NCBI RefSeq assembly: GCF_002024165.1
Contig: NZ_MWQN01000001.1
Span: forward strand, 2,604,001-2,668,000
Length of the DNA: 64,000 bases
From: Embleya scabrispora
GTDB taxonomy: Bacteria > Actinomycetota > Actinomycetes > Streptomycetales > Streptomycetaceae
Reading direction: 5' to 3'
Shown here: positions 40,430 through 49,178 of the stretch, piece after piece
How positions within the stretch are numbered: the stretch's first letter is position 1
How the letters are laid out: every line of letters begins with the position of its first letter
Position numbers and translations under genes: made by a program
Notes under the pieces: generated by a model
What the model was told of the DNA's origin: nothing
Database searches by the model: none
What the model saw: only the letters and a program-made list of their open reading frames with translations

Positions 40430-41986
40430 GTGAGTGAGAAGAAGGCTCAGGCCACGATCCTGTTGGAGCTGATTCGGGAGCGTTACCGCCCGCTCATGGG
40501 ACAGGACGGCACGGCGTATGCGGTCCAGGTCGACGGGCCGTCCGTGGCGCTGCCGTTGACCGGTGTCGGCGGACTGCGGGTGCAGATGGCTCGGGTGTAC
40601 ACCGATGCCTGCGGCGGACAGGTGCCCGGGGCGGGCGCACTGTCGGATGCCATCGCCGTGTTCACGGGCGAGGCGTACGCGTGCGATCCCGAGCCCGTCA
40701 ACCTGCGGGTCGCCTCGCATGGTGAGGCTGTCGTGCTCGACCTCGGCACCGCGGACGGGCGGTGTGTCGTCGCCACGGCGGACGGCTGGAGCATCGAGCA
40801 GCGCTCGCCGGTGTTGTTCCGGCGGACGAAGCTCATCGCGCCGTTGCCGACCCCGATCCCCGGGGGCACCATCGACGCATTCCGGGCGCTGTTCAACGTC
40901 GCCGACGACGACTGGCCCCTGATCGTCGGTTGGATGGTCGGCGCGCTCCTGCCCGATCTGCCGTATCCCGTTCTGGGTTTGTTCGGGCTTCGGGGGTCCG
41001 CCAAGTCGGTCGCGACGCGGATGATCGTGAACGCGATCAGCCCCTCACCGGCACCGACACGATCCACGCCACGCGACGTGAAGGCGTGGATCATCGGCGC
41101 CTATGCCGGGTGGACCAGCGGCATCGACAACGTGTCCGTCATCTCCGACGAATTTTCCGACTGGCTTTGCCGGGCCTCGACGGGCGAGGGCATGATCGAC
41201 CGGGCGCTCTACACCGACAACGACGTGTCCGTGATCAGCTTCCGGCGGCCGATCATCATCAACGGGATCGAACCCGTCGGCGGTCAGGGTGACTTGGCCA
41301 ACCGCCTGTTGCCGATCGACCTGTTGCCGATCACCGAGTACAAGGACGAGCGGGACGTGTGGGCCGCATATGCCGAAGCGTTGCCCGGCGCGCTCGGTGC
41401 CCTGCTCGACCTGCTGACGGCGGTGCTTGCCGGGCGGGACCACGTCACCACCGGCGGCGTCGCCCGCATGGCCGACTTCGCCCGGGTTCTGGCCGCGCTC
41501 GACCGCGCCACGGGCTGGAAGAGCCTGCCACGCTACCTCGCACTCGCCAGCGCCACCGAAGCCGAGTCGCTGTCCCAATTCGGCGAGGCACTGCGGGACT
41601 TCGCCGAGACGACGCCCGGCGGACGGTGGACGGGCACACCCACCCAACTGTGGGAGCACCTGACCCCGAAGGATGCGCACGGCGAACCCCGTCCGCCGAA
41701 GGACTGGCCGAACGTGCGACGCATGCGTGAACAGATCAAGCGCAACGTCCCGGCGCTCCGGGCCTTCGGCATCACGGTGGACCTCGACCAGCGGTCCGCC
41801 GACCGCAATCGCGAACGTCTGATCGTCCTGATCGACACCACGCGGACGACGACATCGGAAAGTCCCCGCATTTCATCGTCCGCATCGTCCGCAACGTCCG
41901 CAACCACGTCTAACCAGCGAAAACACGCGGACGATACGACAGCCCACATCGTCCGCAGGCCGTCCGCATCGTCCGCACGGGCGTGA
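40430..41986 (+). CDS. P-loop ATPase of the replication module (helicase-like)
   Basis: A 518-residue protein. Residues about 1-140 are an N-terminal domain without known motifs. The P-loop reads LFGLRGSAKSVATRMIV near residue 185. A later acidic segment, NVSVISDEFSDWLCRAS near residue 238, is Walker B-like, and SFRRPIIINGIEP resembles sensor 1. The arrangement resembles the D5/phage-type ATPases that accompany Prim-Pol proteins, so it is likely the replicative helicase. The last 50 residues are Ser/Thr/Ala-rich and are encoded by the ATCGTCCGC repeats. GTG at 40430 has AAAGGAG 8 bases upstream. Confidence 0.75.
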   Translation: MSEKKAQATILLELIRERYRPLMGQDGTAYAVQVDGPSVALPLTGVGGLRVQMARVYTDACGGQVPGAGALSDAIAVFTGEAYACDPEPVNLRVASHGEAVVLDLGTADGRCVVATADGWSIEQRSPVLFRRTKLIAPLPTPIPGGTIDAFRALFNVADDDWPLIVGWMVGALLPDLPYPVLGLFGLRGSAKSVATRMIVNAISPSPAPTRSTPRDVKAWIIGAYAGWTSGIDNVSVISDEFSDWLCRASTGEGMIDRALYTDNDVSVISFRRPIIINGIEPVGGQGDLANRLLPIDLLPITEYKDERDVWAAYAEALPGALGALLDLLTAVLAGRDHVTTGGVARMADFARVLAALDRATGWKSLPRYLALASATEAESLSQFGEALRDFAETTPGGRWTGTPTQLWEHLTPKDAHGEPRPPKDWPNVRRMREQIKRNVPALRAFGITVDLDQRSADRNRERLIVLIDTTRTTTSESPRISSSASSATSATTSNQRKHADDTTAHIVRRPSASSARA

Positions 41987-42103
41987 TCTGCGGACGATGC
42001 GGACGATCCCGCGGACGATACGACGCCCCGTATCGTCCGCAGGCGCACCCCCTCTGACCAGCACTTTCATGTTCGCACGGACGATGCGGACGATGCGGAC
42101 GAT
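41875..42103. repeat. Array of GCGGACGAT / ATCGTCCGC 9-bp repeats (candidate origin or master operator)
   Basis: ATCGTCCGC occurs at 41875, 41884, 41948, 41968 and 42032. Its complement GCGGACGAT occurs at 41927, 41990, 41999, 42011, 42086 and 42095, with a variant (CGGACGAT core) at 42078. Several copies abut with no spacer. Copies at 42011-42021 and 42030-42040 form an 11-bp inverted repeat with an 8-base loop. The array covers the 3' end of the ATPase gene and the gap before xis. Confidence 0.8.
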
Positions 42104-42218
42104 GAAGTGCAGGCACTTTCCGAAACGCGCTTTCCCGGGACGGGGCCGCGACCCCTTCACCCGCAACGGCGCCGGGACCAAGACCCGCGCCGGAGTCACT
42201 AGCCACAGGAGTGCACCG

Positions 42219-42398
42219 GTGAGTCGAGCGAAGACGCTGAAGTTGCCCGATGTCCTGGATGAGTTGGACATCTCACGTGCTGCGTTCTACCGGATGCGGG
42301 CCAAGGGGCTCGCGCCGAAGTCCAAGAAGCTCCCGAACGGTCAGCTCAGGTTCCGCCGTGCGGACGTGGACGCCTGGTGGGCGTCCCTGAACGACTGA
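42219..42398 (+). CDS. xis: Excisionase (MerR-like helix-turn-helix)
   Basis: A 59-residue protein, nearly all helix-turn-helix plus wing: LPDVLDELDISRAAFYRMRAKGLAPKSKKLPNGQLRFRRADVDAWWASL. This is the usual architecture of actinobacterial Xis proteins, which bend att DNA and direct the integrase to excise. GTG at 42219 has AGGAG 8 bases upstream. The longer frame begins inside the repeat array and is not supported. A hairpin follows, then int. Confidence 0.88.
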   Translation: MSRAKTLKLPDVLDELDISRAAFYRMRAKGLAPKSKKLPNGQLRFRRADVDAWWASLND

Positions 42399-42421
42399 CC
42401 AACCAGCCACGCCATCACTGC

Positions 42422-42449
42422 GGCCCGGTCCGGGTTACCGGACCGGGCC
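42422..42449 (+). terminator. Hairpin between xis and int
   Basis: GGCCCGGTCCG (42422-42432) and CGGACCGGGCC (42439-42449) form a perfect 11-bp stem with loop GGTTAC. It lies 19 bp before the int start and may adjust the Xis:Int ratio. Confidence 0.65.
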
Positions 42450-42468
42450 CTCCCATGAGGAAGTCAGC

Positions 42469-43848
42469 TTGCTCAAGCCATCCTTCAAGGTCCGCATCTG
42501 GGAACTCCGCGTCCACGAACGCGCCAAGGGGACGACGTACGAAGTCCGCTGGAAGGTCGGTGGCAATCCGTGCTCGAAGACCTTCAAGACCAAGGGGCTT
42601 GCGGACAACCGGCGTGCCGAACTCTTGAAGTTCATCCAGGACGGCACGGCCTTTGACGAGATCAGCGGGCTGCCGATGCCGGAGGCCCGCGCGCTGGACG
42701 ACGTCACCTGGTACACCCACGCACGCGACTACATCGAGATGAAGTGGGACGCCTCACCGGCCAAGACGCGGACGACGTTGGCGGATGCGCTCGCGACCGC
42801 GACGCCCGTTCTGGTGGCCCACGGTCGGCGCAAGCCGACGCCGGAAGCGCTTCGGCTCGCGCTCTACGGGTGGGCGTTCAACGTCAATCGCTGGGACGAG
42901 GAGGCGCCGCCAGAGGTGGTGGAAACGCTCCGGTGGGTCAAGAAGCACGCGCTTCCGATGAGCGCACTGGATGACGCCATCGTCATGCGGAAGGTGCTGG
43001 CCGCGTTCGGGAAGCGGCTCGACGGCGACGCGGCGGCCCCTTCAACGGTGCAGCGCAAGCGGGCCATCTTCCACAACGCCCTGGGCTTCGCTGTGGAGAC
43101 CCGCCGATTGACCGCCAACCCGCTCGGAACGGTCCAGTGGACTGCCCCGAAGGTCTCCGAGCAGGTAGAGCCGGAGAACGTGGTCAACCCGCGCCAAGCC
43201 GACGTGCTGCTTGATGCCGTATACGCCGAGAGTGCCCGCGGTCGGCACCTGGCCGCGTTCTTCGGCTGCATGTACCACGCCGGGATGCGTCCGGCCGAGG
43301 TCGTGTGGCTGATGCGTAAGGACTGTGTGCTGCCCAAGCGCGGGTGGGGCGTGCTGAAGCTGCGTGAGTCGCGTCCTCGGGTGGGGTCGGCCTGGACCGA
43401 CGACCGGAAGTCGCACGACAAGCGCTCGCTGAAGGGGCGGGCGAGGAAGGCGACACGCCCGGTGCCGATCCCGCCGGAGTTGGTGGCGATGCTCCGGTGG
43501 CACGTGTACGTCCACGGCACGGCCCCGGACGGACGGCTGTTCCGCACCGCCCGCGGTGGCATGGTCCAGGAGAGCGGGTACGGCGAGGTCTGGCGACGTG
43601 CCCGCGTGGCCGCGCTCAGCGCCGAACAGGTGGAATCCGCCCTCGCCAAGCGGCCCTACGACCTACGGCACGCCTGCGTGTCTCTGTGGCTGAATTCCGG
43701 TGTCGACCCGACGGAGGTGGCCCGCCGTGCCGGGCACAGCGTGAACGTGTTGCTGCGCGTGTACGCCAAGTGCCTGCCGGGCGTCGCCGAGCAGGCCAAC
43801 CGCAAGATCTCGGAGGCCATGAGGCAGTGGCGGGCCGACGGCTCGTGA
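42469..43848 (+). CDS. int: Tyrosine site-specific integrase
   Basis: A 459-residue tyrosine recombinase. It has a SAM-like core-binding domain in the N-terminal half and a catalytic domain with YHAGMRPAEVVWL (first Arg, near residue 268), RPVPIPPEL, PYDLRHACVSLWLNSGV (second Arg and His), RRAGHSVNVLLRVYAKCL (His and nucleophilic Tyr near residue 440). The first His of the H-x-x-R box is replaced by Tyr. It recombines attP with the 3' half of tRNA-Tyr, 190 bp away. The start is TTG with GAGGA 9 bases upstream; the nearby ATG at 42455 is out of frame. Confidence 0.93.
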   Translation: MLKPSFKVRIWELRVHERAKGTTYEVRWKVGGNPCSKTFKTKGLADNRRAELLKFIQDGTAFDEISGLPMPEARALDDVTWYTHARDYIEMKWDASPAKTRTTLADALATATPVLVAHGRRKPTPEALRLALYGWAFNVNRWDEEAPPEVVETLRWVKKHALPMSALDDAIVMRKVLAAFGKRLDGDAAAPSTVQRKRAIFHNALGFAVETRRLTANPLGTVQWTAPKVSEQVEPENVVNPRQADVLLDAVYAESARGRHLAAFFGCMYHAGMRPAEVVWLMRKDCVLPKRGWGVLKLRESRPRVGSAWTDDRKSHDKRSLKGRARKATRPVPIPPELVAMLRWHVYVHGTAPDGRLFRTARGGMVQESGYGEVWRRARVAALSAEQVESALAKRPYDLRHACVSLWLNSGVDPTEVARRAGHSVNVLLRVYAKCLPGVAEQANRKISEAMRQWRADGS

Positions 43849-43993
43849 GGCGGTCGGGGCGCCTGCGCGGGCCTGCGTCCGCCCGGCGACCGTTCCACGC
43901 ATGTTCCTCACCCGCTGATCCACACCCGAGATTTGGTGGGACAAGGTGAGACAAGCCACGCTTTTCGAGCATCCGCCTGTTTTCTCGAACGAA

Positions 43994-44033
43994 GAAGGCC
44001 CCTGACCAGCGTTTCCGCTGGTCAGGGGCCTTC
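43994..44033 (-). terminator. Terminator of tRNA-Tyr, supplied by the element
   Basis: A perfect 18-bp stem (43994-44011 with 44016-44033) and TTTC loop just 3' of tRNA-Tyr. It replaces the chromosomal terminator left behind at 27343-27382. The two hairpins differ by changes that keep pairing. Confidence 0.85.
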
Positions 44034-44036
44034 TCG

Positions 44037-44125
<89 letters not shown>

Positions 44126-44300
44126 TTGTGCGTCTCTCGGCGCGACGGGACAACAATAGCGGACCACCCCGGGTGCTTCGCCACTCGGTATCGGTTCGGG
44201 TGGGGGCGGGTGCGGTCGGGGTCGGGGTTGTGGGGGACGCTCTAGGCTGGAGGGGTTGCCTTCCCTCCCTGTCAGATCCCACAGAAAGCGATTCCGAGCC

Positions 44301-44789
44301 TTGGCTGACTCCTCTTTCGACATCGTGTCCAAGGTCGACCGTCAGGAGGTCGACAACGCGCTGAACCAGACCTCGAAGGAGATCGCGCAGCGGTTCGACT
44401 TCAAGAACGTCGGCGCGCACATCGGCTGGACCGGCGAGCAGATCGAGATGCGCGCCAACTCCGAGGAGCGCGTGAACGCGATCCTCGACGTGTTCCAGGG
44501 CAAGCTGATCAAGCGCAGCATCTCGCTCAAGTCGCTCGACGCCGGTGAGCCGAAGGCGTCCGGCAAGGAGTACAAGATCTTCGCGTCGATCCAGGAGGGC
44601 ATCTCCCAGGAGAACGCGAAGAAGGTCTCCAAGATCATCCGCGACGAGGGCCCCAAGGGCGTCAAGGCGCAGATCCAGGGCGACGAGCTGCGTGTGTCGT
44701 CGAAGAATCGGGACGACCTCCAGGAGGTCATCGCGCTGCTCAAGGGCAAGGACCTGGAGTTCGCGCTCCAGTTCGTGAACTACCGCTAG
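44301..44789 (+). CDS. yajQ: YajQ-family nucleotide-binding protein
   Basis: A 162-residue protein with two ferredoxin-like domains, the standard length for YajQ. Signatures are [33 protein letters not shown], and the C-terminal [24 protein letters not shown] then FALQFVNYR. Some members bind cyclic di-GMP and act with transcription factors (shown in Xanthomonas); the role in actinomycetes is not established. The best start is TTG at 44301, giving LADSSFDIV; no ATG aligns with the family N-terminus. It lies just outside the element. Confidence 0.93.
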   Translation: MADSSFDIVSKVDRQEVDNALNQTSKEIAQRFDFKNVGAHIGWTGEQIEMRANSEERVNAILDVFQGKLIKRSISLKSLDAGEPKASGKEYKIFASIQEGISQENAKKVSKIIRDEGPKGVKAQIQGDELRVSSKNRDDLQEVIALLKGKDLEFALQFVNYR

Positions 44790-44881
44790 TCGCCGTCGTC
44801 GCCGCGCGGCGGCGTGGTGGTGATGTGGGCTCGGTGCTCCGGGTGGTCCGGCGTCGGTCGGGACGAGGGCACGACGAGGAT

Positions 44882-44915
44882 CCGGGGAGGGTCGCCGACA
44901 GGTGGCCCTCCCCGG
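44882..44915. terminator. Bidirectional terminator between yajQ and the glycosyltransferase gene
   Basis: CCGGGGAGGG (44882-44891) pairs with CCCTCCCCGG (44906-44915), a perfect 10-bp stem with a 14-base loop, between convergent genes. Confidence 0.7.
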
Positions 44916-44973
44916 CGGTCCTCGCCGTGCCCTTCGTGCGTGTCCGGGGCAAGGGCGGGGGGCGCGGGCGCCG

Positions 44974-45939
44974 CTACCGAGGTGCCGCCGCGCTGGGGGC
45001 TGTCGTGGTGCGGGTGGTCAGGACCTCGGACAGGTGGATGGGGACTCGGTCTTCCTCGAGGCGGCCCGTGAAACCCGCGTGGAGGACTCTGAGGGCCTCC
45101 TCGTAGGCGAAGGGGGCCAGGTCCGCGCCCGTGGCCAGGTGTTCGTGGGCGATCGCGAACATCGTCAGCGCGTGGCGGCGGAACCTCGCGACCCGGCCCG
45201 TCGGCGGCACCGGCCAGCGGGCGATCACCGTGCGATACGTGTCCTCGTACTGGCTCAGCCACGCGACCCGCGCCGCCATGCCGCCCGCCAGGCTCGCGTC
45301 GGCCGGTTCCCGGTGGTAGACCACCCCCGGCTCGGACAACCGGGTGAACGACCACCCCCGGTCGTGCACCAGCCGCAGCCACAACGACCAGTCGACCAGG
45401 ATCGGCAACTCCGGGTCGAAGCGAAACCACGACGCGGGCGCGGTGTGCGCGGGGTTGCGGGCCACCACGGCCGTGGTCGGGACGAAGTTGGCCACCGAGA
45501 GCATGTCCGGGTCGTACGGGAAGTCGTACCGGTACGGGCTGCCCGCCGGGATCTCGCCCGGCACCGCCCGCGCCCCGCTCAGCACGCAGTCCGCGTACAC
45601 GGCGTCCGTCCCGGAGTGCTCCAGCGCGGCCAGGGCCCGCTCGAGGTGGCCCGGCAGGTACAGGTCGTCGTCGTCGAGGAAGGCGACGAAGCGGCCGGTG
45701 GCGATCTCCAGGCCCGCGTTGCGTGCCGCGGCCGGCCCCCGCGAGCGCGGGAACGACAGCAGCCGCACGGTCATCCCGCGCACCCCGAGCGGCAGCACCC
45801 CCGCGACGTCCGCGCCGCCGTCGTTGATCACCACGACCTCGATGCCCCGGATGCCCTGGAGGGCCACGCTGCGCAGGGCGTCGGCCAGTTGGGCCGTGCG
45901 ATCCCGGGTGGGAACGATGACACTGACCGTAGCCGCCAC
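44974..45939 (-). CDS. Glycosyltransferase family 2 (GT-A fold)
   Basis: A 321-residue GT2 enzyme. The N-terminus VSVIVPTRDRTAQLADALRSV binds the nucleotide sugar. AAARNAGLEIATGRFVAFLDDDDLYLPGHL carries the DxD metal motif near residue 95. A C-terminal domain with VDWSLWLRLVHDRGWSF follows. There is no membrane segment, so it acts at the inner face of the membrane on a lipid or glycan acceptor that cannot be predicted. GTG at 45939 is chosen because GGAGG lies 6-7 bases upstream; the longer frame has no site. Confidence 0.88.
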   Translation of the reverse strand: MAATVSVIVPTRDRTAQLADALRSVALQGIRGIEVVVINDGGADVAGVLPLGVRGMTVRLLSFPRSRGPAAARNAGLEIATGRFVAFLDDDDLYLPGHLERALAALEHSGTDAVYADCVLSGARAVPGEIPAGSPYRYDFPYDPDMLSVANFVPTTAVVARNPAHTAPASWFRFDPELPILVDWSLWLRLVHDRGWSFTRLSEPGVVYHREPADASLAGGMAARVAWLSQYEDTYRTVIARWPVPPTGRVARFRRHALTMFAIAHEHLATGADLAPFAYEEALRVLHAGFTGRLEEDRVPIHLSEVLTTRTTTAPSAAAPR

Positions 45940-46094
45940 GGCAACCTCCGCGCTTCCCGAGGTGGGATAACAGGGCTTACCGGTGGATATCGCCACACCG
46001 GTGTCCCGATCCATATCGACACACCGGATGCGCGACTACAGCAATCGGGTGCCCGTCTCCCTCGTACGAGACCTCCCGATTGGCCTGTCCGGGC

Positions 46095-46499
46095 TCAGAC
46101 GCCGACGTGCCTCGGGTCGTCCGTCGAGACGATCTCGCGGCCCAGCGGGGTGAGCGAGACCGGGATCAGCTTGAAGTTGGCCAGACCCAGCGGGATGCCG
46201 ATGATCGTGATGCACAGGAGCACGCCGGTGACCAGGTGCCCGAGCGCCAGCCACCAGCCGAACAGCACGATCCACAGGATGTTGCCGAGCAGCGACCCGG
46301 CACCGGCGTCCCGGCGCCACTCCACCCGCCGACCGAACGGCCACAACGCGTACGCCGCGATCCGCAAGGCCGCGATGCCGAGCGGGATGGTCACCACGAG
46401 GAAGAAGAGGAGGAAGCAGACGAGGCCGGCGATCGCGTAGCCGATCGCGAGCCAGAAGCCGGCAAAGACGAGCCAGATGACGTTCAGGACAGTTTTCAC
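46095..46499 (-). CDS. yccF: YccF-family inner-membrane protein
   Basis: A 134-residue protein with two copies of the YccF domain: NVIWLVFAGFWLAIGYAIAGLVCFLLFF and NILWIVLFGWWLALGHLVTGVLLCITIIGIPLGLANF, giving about four membrane helices. The closing PFGR/PLGRE motifs are present. The family is widespread and of unknown function. It is a single gene between the glycosyltransferase and htpX. Confidence 0.9.
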   Translation of the reverse strand: MKTVLNVIWLVFAGFWLAIGYAIAGLVCFLLFFLVVTIPLGIAALRIAAYALWPFGRRVEWRRDAGAGSLLGNILWIVLFGWWLALGHLVTGVLLCITIIGIPLGLANFKLIPVSLTPLGREIVSTDDPRHVGV

Positions 46500-46593
46500 G
46501 GGGTTGTTTCTACCCCGGCCCCGCCCACCATGCCGTCCCCCGCAGGGCTGACGGGGAACAACGCACGCGGCCCGATCCCTCGACCCCGCCCCC

Positions 46594-47454
46594 TCACCGC
46601 CCCGCCATCTGCTCCAGACGCGCGATCCGGTCCGCCATCGGCGGGTGGGTCGAGAACAGCTTGCTCATCCCGCCCGCGCCCCGCCGGAACGGGTTGGCGA
46701 TCATCAGCGAGCTGGTGGTCTGCAACTTCGGCTCCGGCGGCAGCGGCAGCGCCTGGGTGCCCGCGTCCAGCTTGCGCAGCGCGCTCGCCAGCGCCAGCGG
46801 GTCGCCGGTGAGCCGGGCCCCGGAGGCGTCCGCCTGGTATTCACGCGATCGACTGACGGCCAACTGGATGACACTGGCCGCCAGCGGCCCCAGGATCATG
46901 ATCGCCAGCATGCCGAACAGGCCGGGACCGTCGTCGTCGTTGCTGCGGCCGAACGGGATCAGCCAGGCGAAGTTGACCAGGAACATGATCACACTGGCCA
47001 ACGCGCCGGCCACGGACGAGATCAGGATGTCCCGGTTGTACACGTGCGACAGCTCGTGCCCGATCACCCCTCGCAGCTCCCGCGCGTCCAGGATGCGCAG
47101 GATGCCGGTCGTACAACACACCGCCGCGTTGCGCGGGTTGCGGCCGGTGGCGAACGCGTTCGGCGCCTCGGTGGGCGAGATGTACAGGCGCGGCATCGGC
47201 TGGCGCGCGTCGTTGGAGAGTTCGCGCACGATCCGGTACAGCTCGGGGTTCTCCGCCTCGCTGACCGGACGCGCCCGCATCGAGCGCAGCGCGATCTTGT
47301 CGCTGTTGAAGTAGGCGTAGCCGTTCGTCGCGAGCGCCACGAACAGGGCGATGATCAACCCGGTGCGGCCGAAGAAGCTGCCGACGACCAGGATGAGCGC
47401 CGACATCCCACCGAGCAGTACGGCGGTCTTCAGTCCGTTGTGCTGGCCGTGCAC
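46594..47454 (-). CDS. htpX: HtpX membrane metalloprotease
   Basis: A 286-residue M48 protease. Two N-terminal helices ([36 protein letters not shown]), the zinc motif [14 protein letters not shown] near residue 140, the third ligand region [13 protein letters not shown], and two further helices are visible. HtpX degrades misfolded membrane proteins on the cytosolic side. GTG at 47454 has GAGAGGA 8 bases upstream and gives the usual family length. In S. coelicolor htpX also adjoins nuoN2 (from memory). Confidence 0.95.
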   Translation of the reverse strand: MHGQHNGLKTAVLLGGMSALILVVGSFFGRTGLIIALFVALATNGYAYFNSDKIALRSMRARPVSEAENPELYRIVRELSNDARQPMPRLYISPTEAPNAFATGRNPRNAAVCCTTGILRILDARELRGVIGHELSHVYNRDILISSVAGALASVIMFLVNFAWLIPFGRSNDDDGPGLFGMLAIMILGPLAASVIQLAVSRSREYQADASGARLTGDPLALASALRKLDAGTQALPLPPEPKLQTTSSLMIANPFRRGAGGMSKLFSTHPPMADRIARLEQMAGR

Positions 47455-47626
47455 GGCAGAGTCCTCTCGAAGCGTCAGCGTCCAGGGGTGACAATGCGGG
47501 CCCGTGCGGGGTATCCGCCGGCTTGTCGCCCTCTGCCCGTTGTCTCTTCTTTCGCAACGGGACAACGCCACGCAGAGTTCCCTCCCGGGGCCGGCGTAAC
47601 CCCCCGCCCCGGGACGGAACCGCAGG

Positions 47627-49177
47627 TCAGCCGAGCAACCCCGGCACCGTGAGCACATGCAGGACCAGCTGCGGCGCCACCGAGAGCAGCACCCCGAGCA
47701 CCCCCGTGAGCACGAGCGCGGCGACCAGCGGAAGCGGCATCGGGGCCGTCCCGGTACGCACCCCGCCCGGCCCCTCGGAACGCGCGAGCGACGGCATCCC
47801 CGGCGCCTCGACCGCGAACAGCTGTGCCGTCCACGCCAGGTAGTAGTACAGGCCGATCACCACGTTGACCGCCATCACCACCGCCAACCACCCGGTGCCG
47901 GCCCCGATCACCGCCTGGAACACCGTCACCTTCGCGAACAGCCCGGCCAGACCCGGCGGGATACCGGCCAGGCACAGCAGGAAGAACGCCATCGCGAGCG
48001 CCGCGACCGGATGCGCGCGGAACAGGCCGCGATGGTCGGCGACCAGCCCGCCCCGCTCGCGCGCGACCAGCGTCACCACGGCGAACGCGCCCAGGTTCAT
48101 CACCGCGTACACCGCCAGGTACGCCACCGCCGCGGGCAGCGTGTCGGCCAGGTCCTCGCCGTGCCCGGCGGCCGTGCCGAACGGCACCAGCACATAGCCC
48201 GACTGGGCGATCGAGGACCAGGCGAGCAGCCGTACCGCGTCGGTCTGCCGCAGCGCGGCCAGGTTGCCCGCGGTCATCGTCACCGCCGCGAGCACCGCGA
48301 GCGCGGGCCCCCACAGGTGCGCGTACGGGCGGAACGCGATGCCGGCGACCAGCAGCAACCCGGCGAAGCCCGCGGTCTTGGAGACCACCGACAGGTACGC
48401 GGCGACCGGGATCGGCGCGCCGCGATAGGTGTCCGGCGCCCAGGCGTGGAACGGCACCGCCGCGACCTTGAACGCGAACCCGATCATGGTCAGCACCGCG
48501 CCGGTCGCGGCCACGTGGGTGAGCTTCGGGTCGAGCCGGTCCAGCTCGCCCGCGATCCGGGCCAGATGCACGCTGCCGGTGCTGCCGTACACCAGGCTCA
48601 CCCCGAACAGCAGCACCGCGGTGGCGCCGGCCGACAGCAGGAAGAACTTCAGCGCCGCCTCGCCGCCCCGACCGTCCCGGCGCAGCCCGACCAGCGCGAA
48701 CGCCGGCAGCGACAACGTCTCCAGCGCGACCACCAGGGTGAGCAGGTCGCGGGCACCGGCCAGCGCCACCGCGCCGGTCACCGAGGACAGCAGCAGAAAG
48801 TGGTACTCACCGCCCGGCACCTCCGACGAGTCGCCCGCCCCCTCGGCGCCGCCCGCCCGCACCATCGGCATCGACAACAGCACCACCACGAACGCCGAGC
48901 CGAGCAGCACCAGCTGCACCACCAGCGTCAGATCGGTGACCACGTACGAACAGCCCGACGGCGAGCAGAACGTCCCGCGCGCGTCGTCCCCGTCCGCCCG
49001 CAGCGGCAGCAGCGGCACCAGGCCCGCGCCGAGTCCGGCCAGCGTCAGCCAGGGCAACACCGCCTTGCGCGCACCCTCCAGGAACAGGTCCGCGAGCAGC
49101 ACCACGAGCGCGGCGACCGCGACCGCCAGTACCGGCGAGATCGCGAGCCAGTCGATCGACTGGACGTCGAACGGCAT
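47627..49177 (-). CDS. nuoN: Complex I membrane subunit NuoN (nuo2 cluster)
   Basis: A 516-residue proton-pumping antiporter-like subunit with about 14 helices. [27 protein letters not shown] and [31 protein letters not shown] with the conserved Lys and Trp/Pro motif are typical. It is the last gene of the minus-strand nuo2 cluster; its ATG is 1 bp from the nuoM stop. It would form part of the membrane arm. Confidence 0.94.
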   Translation of the reverse strand: MPFDVQSIDWLAISPVLAVAVAALVVLLADLFLEGARKAVLPWLTLAGLGAGLVPLLPLRADGDDARGTFCSPSGCSYVVTDLTLVVQLVLLGSAFVVVLLSMPMVRAGGAEGAGDSSEVPGGEYHFLLLSSVTGAVALAGARDLLTLVVALETLSLPAFALVGLRRDGRGGEAALKFFLLSAGATAVLLFGVSLVYGSTGSVHLARIAGELDRLDPKLTHVAATGAVLTMIGFAFKVAAVPFHAWAPDTYRGAPIPVAAYLSVVSKTAGFAGLLLVAGIAFRPYAHLWGPALAVLAAVTMTAGNLAALRQTDAVRLLAWSSIAQSGYVLVPFGTAAGHGEDLADTLPAAVAYLAVYAVMNLGAFAVVTLVARERGGLVADHRGLFRAHPVAALAMAFFLLCLAGIPPGLAGLFAKVTVFQAVIGAGTGWLAVVMAVNVVIGLYYYLAWTAQLFAVEAPGMPSLARSEGPGGVRTGTAPMPLPLVAALVLTGVLGVLLSVAPQLVLHVLTVPGLLG

Positions 49178-49178
49178 G

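Noticed and set aside
41875-42103. CRISPR array
   Set aside because: The repeats are 9 bp, in both orientations and irregularly spaced, with no unique spacers or cas genes.
42455-42470. ATG at 42455 as the integrase start
   Set aside because: It is out of frame with the integrase; TTG at 42469 keeps the frame and has a suitable ribosome-binding site.
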